Source: Areca catechu
Taxonomy: Eukaryota; Streptophyta; Magnoliopsida; Arecales; Arecaceae
Length of the DNA stretch: 64,000 nt
Direction: 5' to 3'
Assembly: GCA_021397845.1 (NCBI GenBank)
Contig: CM038050.1
Coordinates: 146,505,980 to 146,569,979, forward strand
Shown: in pieces, positions 23,739 to 35,222 of the stretch
How the letters are laid out: each line of letters opens with the position of its first letter
Position numbering within the stretch: the stretch's first letter is position 1
Notes under the pieces: generated by a model
The model's database searches: none
What the model was told of the DNA's origin: nothing
The model's input: only the letters and a program-made list of their open reading frames with translations
Translations under genes and position numbers: made by a program

Positions 23739-23750
23739 TGGTATCAGAGT
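23739..23750 (+). other. Element B primer-binding site (initiator tRNA-Met type)
   Basis: TGGTATCAGAGT, two bases after the LTR end, matches the plant iMet primer complement in 11 of 12 positions. Confidence 0.88.
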
Positions 23751-23781
23751 AGTGTCTCTGATTATACAAGAGTAAAGATTG

Positions 23782-24404
23782 ATGGCTCATCCCATGAGTA
23801 CGTCCTTAGGGGAAGGCCAATCTACCAACATACCTCCACTCTTCATAGGCACAAATTATTCATATTGGAAAGCAAGAATGAAGATTTATATTCAAGATAT
23901 TGATTTTCAATCATGGAAGGTCATTCTTAAAGGGCCACATGTTTCCATGATTAAAATTGATGGCATGGATGTCCCTAAGCCTGAAGAGGAATGGGATGAA
24001 CACAACATGAAATTAAGAGAATTGAATGCCAAAGCCATGAACTTGCTGTACTATGCTTTGGATTCAAATGATTTTAATCAAATTTTCACTTGCTCTTCAG
24101 CAAAGAAAATTTGGGATAAACTTGAGGTGACCCATGAAGGAACTTCACAAGTGAAAACTTCAAAGATTAATCTTTTAGTACATAACTATGAATTGTTTAA
24201 GATGAAGCCTAATGAAAATATCTCTGCCATGTACACTAGATTTACATATATTATTAACGGTTTGAAAAGTCTTGGGTTTATTCAAATGCTGATTTGGTCC
24301 AAAGGATACTGAGATCACTTCCTGATAAATGGGATCCTAAAGTTACTGCCATCTAGGAAGCTAAAGACTTAAACACTCTATCCATGGATGAACTAATGGG
24401 TTCT
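23782..24404 (+). pseudogene. Element B gag, first fragment
   Basis: The ATG at 23782 opens MAHPMSTSLGEGQS. PPLFIGTNYSYWKARMKIY and YALDSNDFNQIFTCSSAKKIWDKLEVTHEGT are the Copia gag (UBN2-like) domain. The frame is open to 24309, then shifts. The fragment ends LSMDELMGS at 24404, where solo LTR C inserted. The gag continues as LITYELAMQRR at 26468 in frame once one GTTCT is removed. Confidence 0.9.
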
Positions 24405-26462
24405 TGAAAGGAAAACTAGTAGCGATCATGCTTTCTATTTTAAAACTTTTTCAAAATAACATGCAGCGGAAGCATGATAAAAGGATTAACATTTAATCTA
24501 AGCATGCTTTTAGAATTATTCTATGCTACTTAGCCCAAGATCTTGCATGAATGATTACTATAAACTATGAAATCATGAACTCATGCTATGAACATTTCAA
24601 AGCAACATATCTATATATGTAAAACCATACCTCGTATGAAGTGGAGACGTTCTCCGCTGCGAAAGATCCAGGAGGAGGAAGAAGAACTCTGCTTAGCCAC
24701 ACACGTGTCCGGCCTCTACAGGTGGTTCACACCAGGGCTCTTTCAAAATCTACTTCCACTCCAAGTGCTAGCTTGTTGTGGAACGATTTGATCAGAACTC
24801 CTTTTTCTTCTTTCGATGCCGGACTCTCCGAATGAATGAAGAAACTCAAGAGGTGGAGAATGAGTGGTTGAAACCCTTCCCAAACACTCAATCCTAAGAC
24901 CTAGATCACTAGGTACAAATATGCACACTTTTTCAAAAACTTCACACCCATACAAAAACTAGAACCTTTCCTAGTTTCTTCCCTTTCTTCCCTTTTGATT
25001 TTTCCAGCATTTCTTTATTGAATTCTTCCTTATTTTCGTCCTTCCATTTCAGCCCATTATGTAGGTGGAGAGGGAGAGGGAGAGTGGGGAGTTATGGGTG
25101 ATAATGGAGTGGTAATGGGTAGTTATGGGGAGTTATGGTCATGGGAAGTTACATAACTCCCCAAAACTGAATTTAAACTTATTTAAATTCAGATTAATGT
25201 CTTAATTAATTTCTGAAATCAATTGGGTCAAGTGTGCATACATTGGGTTCAACCCAATTGGACCCAAACCTATTTTGAACCAAATCCCATTTGATTCATT
25301 CCAGATTTTTATAGCTCAATCAAATTGGGCTATCAAGTAATCACATTACTTAATTCACCTCTATGCATCACCAACTATTAATGAAAATTTTATGTCATAA
25401 CCTTTTGTGACATCAAGTGTCTACACTTGCGAAATCAACAAGTGTTGACACTTACACAAGTGTCGACACTTTCAAGAATATCAAGTGTCAACACTTGGAT
25501 AAAGAAAAACACTTTTCCTTTGTGAGTCCACGAACGATTCCCAATCATTCTCCGATCACTAGATCAAGTAGAAACCCCTATGGTATGTGACCCCATAGGT
25601 TCGAACACTAAGCCGGTAGCACTGGAACATTTTCAATACCAGTCAAAATCGCCATCTAGCAATGACACCCGATGTCCGGATAGGTCGAAGTTGCAGAGCA
25701 ACAATCAAGAACCAGGAGATATGGAAACCTTGTAATTAATCTCTTGACCTCAATGCTCAGGAAGACTTAGGGTTAAACTGCCCAACCCATAAAGTCCATC
25801 AATAATGTATCTCAACCTTACAAGTCCTGTAACGCTTTACAGAGACTACCCTGGCCAAGGTTTTGCTAAATTGAAATACAGTAAGATATCTTCTCCAAAC
25901 ACTTTGGAGGGGTTAATCCCATCTTGATCCGATCACTGCTACACGAGTACTTAACTGTACCCAGAAACCTTCCGTCCCAGGATTAGAAATCCAGATAGTC
26001 TAGCACCAAAGTACAGTGAGTTGCTCGCAAACTACCATGACGATCTCATGTCTGAGGGATAACTACGTCCATATCAAAACTCTAGGCAGAAAAAGTACAG
26101 ATGGGTCGCGTTCGATGAAATGTCAAACACAACATCTGCATGCCATACCAGTGTCTCCACACTCCTTGGTTAAAAGGACAACCAACGACTACGGCACATA
26201 ACGACTTATACTTGATATACTATCATCCTGAAATAAGTGTATCATTTGGTCGCAAACAATTTTAGGACTATATGATATATCCTCTCTATATCACATACAA
26301 ATAGTCCTAAGGATTTCATCACTCAAGAATTCATTACAGAAAGATGAAATAGTGATGAACTGCCAGAATAAATATTTTATTCAATAATATAATTCATATA
26401 CAATTACATCAAATGTACAACTGTCTACAATAGAAATTGGCTTTGGGACACATTTCCCAATA
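24405..26462 (-). mobile_element. Element C: solo LTR of a long-LTR Copia element (minus orientation)
   Basis: The 2058-bp insert is bounded by TGAAAGGAAAAC and ATTTCCCAATA on the + strand. On the minus strand it begins TATTGGGAAATGTGTCCCAAAG, one base off a canonical TGTTGGGAAA Copia LTR start, and ends CCTTTCA. Target copies GTTCT at 24400-24404 and 26463-26467 are identical. There is no internal gag or pol, so it is most simply a product of LTR-LTR recombination. Near 25414-25500 it carries four copies of a CAAGTGTnnACACTTG-type palindrome. The 60-70-codon ORFs in it are not supported. Confidence 0.85.
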
Positions 26463-26467
26463 GTTCT

Positions 26468-27719
26468 CTCATCACATATGAATTGGCCATGCAGCGTAGA
26501 ATAGATGATGATCAGAAAAAGAAGAAAACAATTTCATTCAAGGCTGCATTGGAATCAAAGAATGATGAAGAGACGGAAGATGACTCTATCTCCTCCAAAG
26601 ATGACATAGAAGATGAAGACATTGCAATGGTCATGAGGAGATTCAGAAAGTTTATGGGAAAGAAGAAAGGAAGATACAACAGAAAATTTCATAAACAATA
26701 AGAACATTCAAAAGAAAAGGACAAGGACAAAGACAAAGAAAAGGAACAAGTCCCGACCTGCTATGAATATAAGAAACCGGGGTACATTCGTTCGGACTGT
26801 CCACTGTTGAAGAAATTTTTCAAAAGGAAGAAAAAGAAAGCGATGGTTGCCATGTAGAGCGACAGTGAAGACTCCACTTCAACTGAAGAAGAAGAGACCA
26901 TGAAAATAGCTAACTTATATCTAATGGGTCTCGAGGATGAGGTAACTTCCCCCGATAATTAAATTGAATTTACATTTGATGAGCTAAATTATGTATTTCA
27001 TGATCTCTTATCTAAATTTAAAAAGACAGGAGTAAAGATTAGATCATTAAAGCATATCAATGATTATTTACTCAAAAAAAAAGATGAGATTTCATAAAAG
27101 AACATTTTATTGCAAAAAGAACTTCATGTCTTTTCTGAAAACTGTAATGTTTTGAAAACTGAAAATAATGCTTATCATGACAAAAACAAGATTTTATTGA
27201 ATGAAAATCTTGAGTTGAAAAAGGAGGTTGAAAAACTCAAGCCGCTTGTTGAAAAACTAACTTTATCTTCTAACAAGCTTGAGTTGATTCTTAAAGAAGA
27301 AAGAATTTTTGGTAATAAAGATGGAATATGTTTTAATACTTCAAATTCAAATTATATTTCAGCAACTACATTTGTGAAACAAAAAGATTTTATTCCCAAG
27401 TTTACTTCTCATAAACCTTTTGTGACAAAAGGTTCTACTTCCATTGAAAGCTACTTTGTATGTTCCAAAAAATACAATTACAAAACCTGCTACTTTTATA
27501 ATTCATGAATCTAGAATTTTAAAGTATAAATCTTTTCAAAATTCCAAAATCAAATGTTTTGCTTGCAAAGAGATAGGACATAAAGCTATTGATTGTACTA
27601 TTATTAGAAATATCCACAATAAATCAAGAAAGATTTGGATTCCTAAAGGAACCACCTCAGCTAACCTGTAAGGACCCAAGTTAGCTTGGGTACCTAAAAG
27701 AACTCCTTAATTATCTTGC
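26468..27719 (+). pseudogene. Element B gag, second fragment (zinc knuckles)
   Basis: LITYELAMQRRIDDDQKKKKTIS resumes gag (shortened here: the first 20 residues are diagnostic). An acidic Asp/Ser/Glu stretch and a Lys-rich block follow. Knuckle 1 reads CYEYKKPGYIRSDC (about 26758-26800); its second Cys and its His are both Tyr, so it cannot hold zinc. The coiled coil ENLELKKEVEKLKPLVEKL lies at about 27200-27265. Knuckle 2, CFACKEIGHKAIDC (about 27555-27600), is intact. Stops at several points separate the blocks. Confidence 0.87.
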
Positions 27720-29089
27720 AGGAATGTCTTGCAGCCCAGAAATTAAAGAAAAGATAGTATCTCAGTAGTGGCTATTCAAGGCATATAACGGGTAACAAGG
27801 ATTAGTTCATCACCCTAAAAATGAAAGAAGGAGGTATGGTTATTTTTGGAGATAATGGCAAGGAAAAAATAATCAAAATTGGTAAGATCAAAATAACCTC
27901 CTATACTTTCATTAAAAATGTATTGCTAGTAGATAAATTGAAGCATAATTTATTAAGTATTAGTCAATTATATGATAAAGGCTTCAAAGTTATCTTTGAA
28001 TCATCATGTGTATAGTAACAAACTCTCTTGATTCTAGTAGTAAATTCATTGGACATAGACTTGAAAATATTTATGGTAGATCTAAATGATCTTACCATGT
28101 CAAGTAGTTCCAGTTTAGTTGCAATGAATACTAAGATCAAGGAGTCTTGTTTATTATGGCATATAAGATTAGGTCATGCTAGCATGCATACTATTGCCAA
28201 GTTAATTTCCAAAAATCTAGGTAGAGGCATGCTTAAGTTTAAAGTTGATTTAGATCATGTTTGTGATGCATGCCAAATGGATAAACAAACTAGGAGGAGA
28301 TTTAAATCCAAAAATATAATTTCAACTTCTAGACCTCTAGAACTACTTCACATGGACTTATTTGGACTAACTAGGATCACAAGCCTAGGAGGTATGAAAT
28401 ATGCCCTTGTGATTGTAAATAACTTTTCTAGATTTACATGGATTTTGTTTATTGCACACAAAGATGAAACCTTCAAAATATTTCAAAAATTTTATAAAAA
28501 GATTTCAAATCAGAAAAATCTTTCAATAATTTCAATTAGGAGTGATCACGGTACTGAATTTGAAAATCAGTTTTTCAATAATTATTGCACTGAAAATGAC
28601 ATTGATCACAACTTCTCCGCTCCTAGAACACCACAACAAAATATTGTTGTAGAGAGGAAAAACAGGACTTTGGAAGAAATGGCCCGAACAATGCTATGTG
28701 AAGATAATATTCTAAGGTACTTTTGGATAGAAGCGGTGAACACTGCTTGTTATATTCTAAACCATATTTTGATCCGTCCTATTTTGAAGAAAACCCCCTA
28801 TAAGCTTTGGAATGAAAAGAAATCCAATATAAATTATTTTCATGTATTTGGATGTAAATGCTTTGTCCTTAATAATGGTAAAGATAATCTAGAAAAATTT
28901 GATGCTAAATATGATGAAGCAATTTTTCTCGGTTATTTACTACATAACAAAAATAAGAGGACTCTTATTGTTGAAGAGTCGATGCATATTATCTTTGATA
29001 AAACTAACCCTTCACCTTCTAAGAAAGAAGAGTGTATAGATAATAATGCAGGTACTATTCAAAAGGAGATGGAAGATGTGAGCATATGA
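27720..29089 (+). pseudogene. Element B aspartic protease and integrase
   Basis: The protease active-site block near 27755-27795 reads YLSSGYSRHITGN: Ser replaces the catalytic Asp of DSG. GGMVIFGDNGKEKIIKIGKI follows. From 28028 one open frame of 353 codons holds the integrase: LLWHIRLGH..HVCDACQMDKQ (HHCC zinc region), HMDLFG, IRSDHGTEFENQFF and NIVVERKNRTLEEMARTML. All three catalytic acids are present, although the usual Gly before VVER is Ile. The 353-codon frame is the longest intact pol piece in the window and is clearly better preserved than that of element E. Confidence 0.92.
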
Positions 29090-30794
29090 GAAAGACCAAT
29101 TGAAGAAGGAGAATAAACGGTAAGTAAAGATCATACCGATCTACCAACTGAATGGAGGTACGCCACTTCCCATCCTAAAGAATTAATTATTGGTGATCCT
29201 TCACAAGGTATTAGGATTAGGTCTGCACATAGAATTACATATTATTACCTAGCCCTTGTATCTCAAATAAAGCCTCATATCTTAGAAGAAGCTGAAAATG
29301 ATCCAAACTGGATGATGGCTATGCATGATGAATTGAACCAGTTTGAAAGAAATAAGATTTGGACATTAGTTGATAGACCTAAAGACCACCCAATCATAAA
29401 AAACAAATGGGTCTATAGGAATAAACTAGATGAACAAGGAAATGTTATTAGAAACAAAGCTAGATTAGTGGCTAAGGGATATAGTCAAGAAGAGGATATT
29501 GATTTTAATGAAATACATGCACCCGTAGCAAGACTAGAAGCCATTAGATTACTTATTGCCTTTGCTTGCTACATGAATTTCAAACTTTTTCAAATGAATG
29601 TAAAAAGTGCATTTTTAAATGATTTTATTTCTGAACAAGTTTTTGTAGAACAACTACCGGGTTTCGAAAATCATGCTTTTCTGAACCATGTGTTTAAACT
29701 CAATAAAGCTTTATATAGTTTGAAACAAGCCCCTAGAGCCTAGTATGATAGACTTAGCACTTTTTTATTAAAAATTATTTTTTAAGAGAAAATATTGATA
29801 AAACCCTTTTCATCAAAAACAAAAATAATGACATATTAGTTGTACAAATTTATATTGACGATATTATATTTGGTGCAACTAATGAAAGTTTTTGTGAAGA
29901 ATTTGCTAAGCTAATGTAGGGAGAATTTGAAATGAGCCTAATGGATGAACTTAATTACTTCCTCGAACTTCAAGTAAAGCAAACAAAGGAATGAATCTTC
30001 ATCAACCAAGCTAAATACACCAAGAAAATAATCAAGAAGTTTCGTATGGAGACGAGAAAACAAATGAGCACACCCATGAGCCCATCTTGCAAATTAGACA
30101 AAGATAAAAATGGATCCAACGTTGACCAAAAGCTATATAGAGGTATGATCGGATCCTTATTATATTTAATTGAAAGTAGACCGAATATCTTGTATAGCGT
30201 ATGTGTATGTGCTAGATTCAATGTAATCCTAAAGAAACACATATGCTTGCTGTTAAAAGAATACTAAGATATTTGAAAGGTACAAGTAATCTAGGTCTTT
30301 GGTTTTCAAAAGAATCATCTTTGAATTTAATTGGATTTTCTGATGTTGATTATGCTGGTTGTAGAGTTGATAGAAAAAGCACTAGTGGCACATGTTAATT
30401 TCTAAGATTGAATTTAATCTCATGGCACTGCAAGAAACAAAACTCGGTAGCACTATTTACTGCTGAGACAGAATATGTTACTACAGGGAGTTGTTATGCA
30501 CAAGTGCTATGGATTAAACAACAACTAGAAGATTTTGGTGTTATACAATGCAAAATTCCTATCAAGTGTGATAACACAAGTGCTATAAATTTGACCAAAA
30601 ATCCTATTCAGCATTCTAGGACTAAACATATAGATATTAGATACCATTTTATTAGGGATCATATTTTGAATGGTGACATAGAATTAGAATTTATCCCTAC
30701 TGAAAAGCAATTAGCTGATATCTTTACTAAGCCACTGAATCAGGATAGATTTAAATTGCTTAGAAGAGAATTAGGGCTTTGTGATCCTTTCTAG
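29090..30794 (+). pseudogene. Element B reverse transcriptase and RNase H
   Basis: 29312-29743 is open. It reads from MMAMHDELNQFERNKIW through NKWVYRNKLDEQGNVIRNKA and FQMNVKSAFLNDFISEQVFV to SLKQAPRA, where the next codon (normally Trp) is TAG. The RT active site IYIDDIIFGATNES is at about 29850-29890. MSTPMSPSCKLDKDKNG and GMIGSLLYL (30046 on) are the RT C terminus. RNase H at 30408-30794 (LFTAETEYV..CDNTSAINLTKNPIQHSRTKHIDIRYHFIRD) ends CDPF-stop. About five stops or shifts occur in total. Confidence 0.92.
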
Positions 30795-31217
30795 ATTTAG
30801 ATAACCTAATTTTTTTCAAGAATTAAGGAAAAATTATCTAAAAAACCTCCTATAACTATTCATGTTTATTGAACGACTTTCCTTGAACTTTCATTACATC
30901 GAATTTAATCTCTGAATCATTTCATTTTCAGTGGAAAGTTTCTGTTCAAGTCAACTTGAGCATTTTTGCTTTAGTCGAGCCGGCTCGAATGTCTGAGTTT
31001 TTTTGAGTTCACTCTAGTCGAGCCGACTCAGATGTTTCTAGGGTTAGGTGAGCCGACTCGAAAGTCAGGAATTCACTCATTAAATAGTTCCAAGTAATCT
31101 TTTGCTGTACTTCATTCTTTCCATTTTACTTCAAACTCATCCTACTCCACTCATAACCTTTACCATTCTCTCAAAAAAAACTCTTCCTAGAACCTTGATT
31201 TCTTAAATCCCACTGCA
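30795..31217 (+). promoter_or_regulatory. Element B pol-ORF3 spacer with near-palindromic motifs
   Basis: This noncoding spacer of about 420 bp separates RNase H from ORF3. GAGCCGGCTCG, GAGCCGACTCAG and GAGCCGACTCG occur at about 30978, 31021 and 31051. It is the same motif family as the LTR U3 cluster and lies at the same position as in element E. A promoter for ORF3 is a reasonable inference, but no TATA box stands out. Confidence 0.45.
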
Positions 31218-32634
31218 ATGGCTTCACGAAGATCCGCAAAGAAGACTCTTCAATTAGGTGAATCAAGCACACGTAGTGAAGATGCAAAAGGAAAGGGAGA
31301 AAAGAGGAAAATGTCTACTCCTAAGCAACAAGAAGAAGAAACTCCTCCTTCCGGACAGATTATCTTAATGGCCAATCGGCCTGTCACTTGCGGAAGAAGA
31401 ATAGATTTTTCCTTCCTAGAAGAAATGAAGATGAAGATCGGAAGATGGATAGAAAGCCAGGGTTGGAAGTATTTATGTTCATTGGACATTTTAACCTACC
31501 CCTCACTGGTATGAATTTTTTATGAAAATATAGTTCTTAAAGAGTATCATTTGGAATCAATTATTAAGGGAGTGAAAGTAATTGTGGATGAAGAAAAGTT
31601 AGGAAATTTGCTTCAAATATCAACGGACGATGCCACTGAGCTTATCCTACCGGACAAAGAACACACTATAAAACTCATTTTGGAAAAAGAAGACGTGAGC
31701 TCCGTTCAACATGTTCAGGCCAACTTACTGTCAAAAGAAATGAGGCTTCTTCACAATATGGTCAGTAGAATATTTCTTTCCATAACTGGTCGCTTTGACT
31801 GGGTAAGCGAAAAAGACATGACTTTTATGGGACATCTGATTGAAGAAAAGCCTCTCAACCTTCCTTATATAATGATGATTCAAATGACTGAAGCAGCTAG
31901 AAAAGTTAAAGCATGCCTACCCTACGATATGATTTTTACTCTACTATTTGAAGAAGTTGGAGTTGACCTAACCAATAAAATAGGCAAGCCTCTACATCAC
32001 TCTAACACTTATTCCTTCAATTCACTAAAAAGAATGGGTTACAAACTACAAGAAGGAGTATGGATAAAAAAGATATCTAGTCAGTTTGCTGTTACTTCCT
32101 CAGAAGATGATGAAGCTACTGCTATTGAAGAAAGATCTGAAGGTACAATAATTACTCCATCTGACTTTAAGAAGCTAATATTTCAGAAGATGATAATAAT
32201 TTCAAACTTATTGACAGATCACATGAATTTTGCAATTGATGAAATGAGAAATTCAGTTAATGCCGGCTTGCAAGAAATGAGATCTGAACAGAAGCTTCAT
32301 AAAAAAAAATGGAACAGGAAATGAAGGATTTTAAAGAAGAAATCAAAAGTATCTTGCTCAATCTCAGAAGGAAACAGTCACTACTGAAGATACTCCTGTA
32401 CAGATCTTCAAAGAGTCACTTGAGACTCCAGCTCCTATTCCTTCATCTGATCCACCCTCAATCAAACCCAAACCTGTTGAAACTAAGAAGAAGACAAAAA
32501 CCAGGAAGACTAAGACTTTTAGAGCCCTTGTTAGAACTAGATTCAGGGATTTAAGGTTTAACCCCCTGAAAACTAAGACCTCTGATAAGGTTATAGAGGT
32601 AGGCTCCTCTTCTTCTAATGAAGAAGAAGAATAG
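31218..32634 (+). pseudogene. Element B third ORF (PF20167-like domain)
   Basis: The ATG at 31218 opens MASRRSAKKTLQLGESS; about 472 codons run to TAG at 32632-32634. Two lesions are visible: TGA after TYPSLV at 31512-31514, where E and the family pattern keep a sense codon, and a frameshift near 32310 in a run of A. In order: basic Ser/Lys-rich N terminus, SFLEEMKMKIGRWIESQGW, FYENIVLKEYHLESIIKGV, GRFDWVSEKDMTFMGHLIEE, KACLPYDM, a Glu/Asp patch, a short coiled coil, then a Lys/Thr/Pro-rich tail ending in acidic residues. It resembles the plant transposon protein domain PF20167. No membrane segment is seen. The homologue is at 6001-7904. Function unknown. Confidence 0.75.
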
Positions 32635-33429
32635 GTTATCTAGCTAGTCTTTTGGTTGTTCTTGTACTTCTCATTATGAATGCTCTACTGCTTATCTTTT
32701 ACAAATATGAATGTACTTTCCTTCTCACTTTGTATGACATATCTATCAATGAAATGAAAGATCTTTTATTATGATGAGTTATCCTTTCAATGCTTTGGTA
32801 CAAGTGATGAATTTTTAATTAGAATTTTTAATTTGAGAAAGTGAAATTATCTCAAACAAATATTAAATACTTTCTCAATCTAATTCAAAATCTGACCTTT
32901 ATTTGAACATACCTTTTTGATTGATTGACAAAAGGGGAAGAAATGTGAGAAATGAGAGAGATATGAGAAATGGGAGAATAGTATCAATATTAATGATGGA
33001 ACTATCATGAAAATTTCTGATATTGATGTTGAGCTTCCTATCAATTATTCTTAGAGTGCATAAAAAGAATGAAAAAGGGGGAGCACAAAAGTGATAATAT
33101 TTAATTGGACCTAACTGCTTAATTACTTCAAAACCTAGAGAAAGGGGGAGATTCTCTGATTGCAATTGCTCTACAAATTAATCTTAATTCTGTCAATTTT
33201 TTTTCAAAACTCTGATACTCCATGATTTGTGCTAACCATGATATTATGAAGCATTAAAAGTTTAATACCTTGATGATATACAACGATATCATCTCTTAAG
33301 CTCTGATACTTATTTACAAATTTAGTTAGCTCCAATACATGTGAATATTTACCTTCAAATACTTTTATACATGTAAGTGTAAAGAATTTTTCATACCCGG
33401 TATTTTGTCATCATCAAAAAGGGAAAAAT
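32635..33429 (+). promoter_or_regulatory. Element B 3' untranslated region with four polypurine tracts
   Basis: Purine tracts occur at 32930-32940 (aaaaggggaag), 33072-33083 (aaaaagggggag), 33139-33152 (agaaagggggagat) and directly before the LTR at 33416-33429 (aaaaagggaaaaat). The last one is the positional PPT. The extra copies match the multiplied-PPT character of Sireviruses. No gene is seen in this stretch. Confidence 0.7.
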
Positions 33430-35217
33430 CGTTGACCCCATAAGTGATTTTGATGATAACCAAATATTGGAGCATGTACATTTATTTCCAACAACTCTTC
33501 AAGTGTTTTACAAGTTTTTGTAGGATGGTTTATTTGTTCAAACTTCAACTCCTACATCTTTGTTTCTTGCTTGAGTTGTGTTGTAATTTGAGTTTGTAAA
33601 GAAGTATCCAATGAAAAAGCTAAGAAAAAATCATGTAAGAAGGGTTATTTCTGTGTGTGTGTGTGTCTTAGAATTATTTTGAGTTGGTATGCTTGAAAAT
33701 TATAAGAGTGTTGGTGAGAGTTTTTCCTTGAGTTCAATTATAAAAATCTTGAAGAAAATACTCAAGCTGACCCAGCATGTTGAAGAGCTGACTCCACTTC
33801 ATGGCACACAGCAAGGATTCTGGTACACGGCAATCCGAGCCGACTCGAAGGCAATCGAGCTGACTCCAGTGAATCCGAGTTGACTGGAATATGTCCGAGC
33901 CGACTCTTCCAAAGTCCAATTTTTAAAGATTTCTAAGAATAGCCAGGCAAGCCGACCCGAACCAGAAAGAGCTGACTCTGCCAGACCTAATCTTGAAGAC
34001 CTGAAAAATTGAGCTGACCCGAACTGCATCGAGCCGACTCTTTCAGAGTGATGATTTCAGAACCTGAGAAGAAGAGCCGACCAAAGACCAAAAGAGCTGA
34101 CTCCTCGAGTTCAAATTTGTCAAAGACAAAAGTTCTAGTTGACCCGAGCTATCAAGAGCCGACTCATCCAGAGTAAAGTTTTGCACCCTGAGACAAAGAG
34201 CCAACTGCACTGAAGATTTGGCAACTCGACCTATCAACTCGAAGGATCTGAGCCAACTCGAGTATCACTTTCAGGAATCCAATGGCTAGTTCCAGAATTT
34301 ATTTTTGAATGCCAAAAAGTGCTCCAACGGTCACAAATCACTTCCCAAGGTCTACAACAACTAGAATTGTCTTGGAGTGATGGAAGACCTTATATTTGAA
34401 AGATTTGAACTTTCTTGAAGCAAGTATTAGAGAGTTCTTCAAAGTTTTGAGAGCTTCATTGAATATCCTACCTACCAACAAGAAAAAAAGTACAAGAGAA
34501 TTCAAGCAAGCCTTCAAGTCTTTACCAACTCTGATCTAAAGCTTGAAGCAATTTGGGAAGAAACCACTGAAGCAATTCAAGATTATTCAAGGTATTCAAG
34601 TAGACTTCTATCAAGCTGCACCGGCAACTATCCGATAAATTGAGTTTGTCATTTTTGTTGCATTTATTTCAATTCATTTTATTGAATTGTTAGGTTTTTG
34701 GTGAGCCTTTGATAAAAACCAAGAGTTGGGTTCTTGGTGATCCTGGTAAAACCAAGTTAAGTTCTTGGTGAGCCTTTGATAAAAACCAAGTGTTGGATTC
34801 TTGGTGATCCTGGTAAAACCAAGTTAGGTTCTTGGTGATCCTGTGAAAACCAAGTTGGGTTTCTTTGGTGAGCCTATTCAAAATCAAAGGGTATTGGGTT
34901 TTCTTTGGTGATCTTGTTAAAGCTAAAGTGTAGAGGTTTTGGATTATGATCCTATAAAACAATCCTACTGTATTCGGGTGTGAATATAGTGAAATCCCAA
35001 GTGGTATCTTGGGTAGTGGATGTAGGAGCTGGGTTGCTTCGAACCACTATAAATTTTGTATGTTTGTGTCATGCTTACTTGACTCTATTTAGCTTCTGCA
35101 ATTTATTATCTTGCCACAGCACCTAATACCTTCTAAGGGATTTTTAATTGCACATTATCTGCTTTAAATTTTTAAATTTCTAATTCACCCCCCTCTTAGG
35201 TAGCCACCTGGGCAACA
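33430..35217 (+). repeat. Element B 3' LTR
   Basis: Partner of 21933-23736. The first base is C where the 5' copy has T (CGTTGACCCC). It retains about six RCCGAC sites, against 11 in the 5' copy; many others differ by one transition (GAGCTGACTC). The TATAAATT box is at about 35047. Confidence 0.92.
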
Positions 35218-35222
35218 AGTAC

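Larger units (their letters stand above)
21933..35217 (+). mobile_element. Element B: Sirevirus-type Ty1/Copia retrotransposon
   Basis: LTRs lie at 21933-23736 and 33430-35217. Target copies AGTAC at 21928-21932 and 35218-35222 are identical. Order: LTR, iMet primer site, gag, protease, integrase, RT, RNase H, third ORF, four purine tracts, LTR. It belongs to the same family as element E (matching LTR ends TGTTGACCCC, gag, pol and ORF3). Gag is interrupted by solo LTR C. The integrase DDE residues and the RT YIDD are present, but the protease Asp and the first zinc knuckle are mutated and stops occur. Confidence 0.94.

Noticed and set aside
23739..23750. Initiator tRNA-Met similarity
   Set aside because: Only the 12-base 3' end complement is present next to the LTR. 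It is a primer-binding site and not a tRNA gene; I saw no tRNA or rRNA gene in the window.
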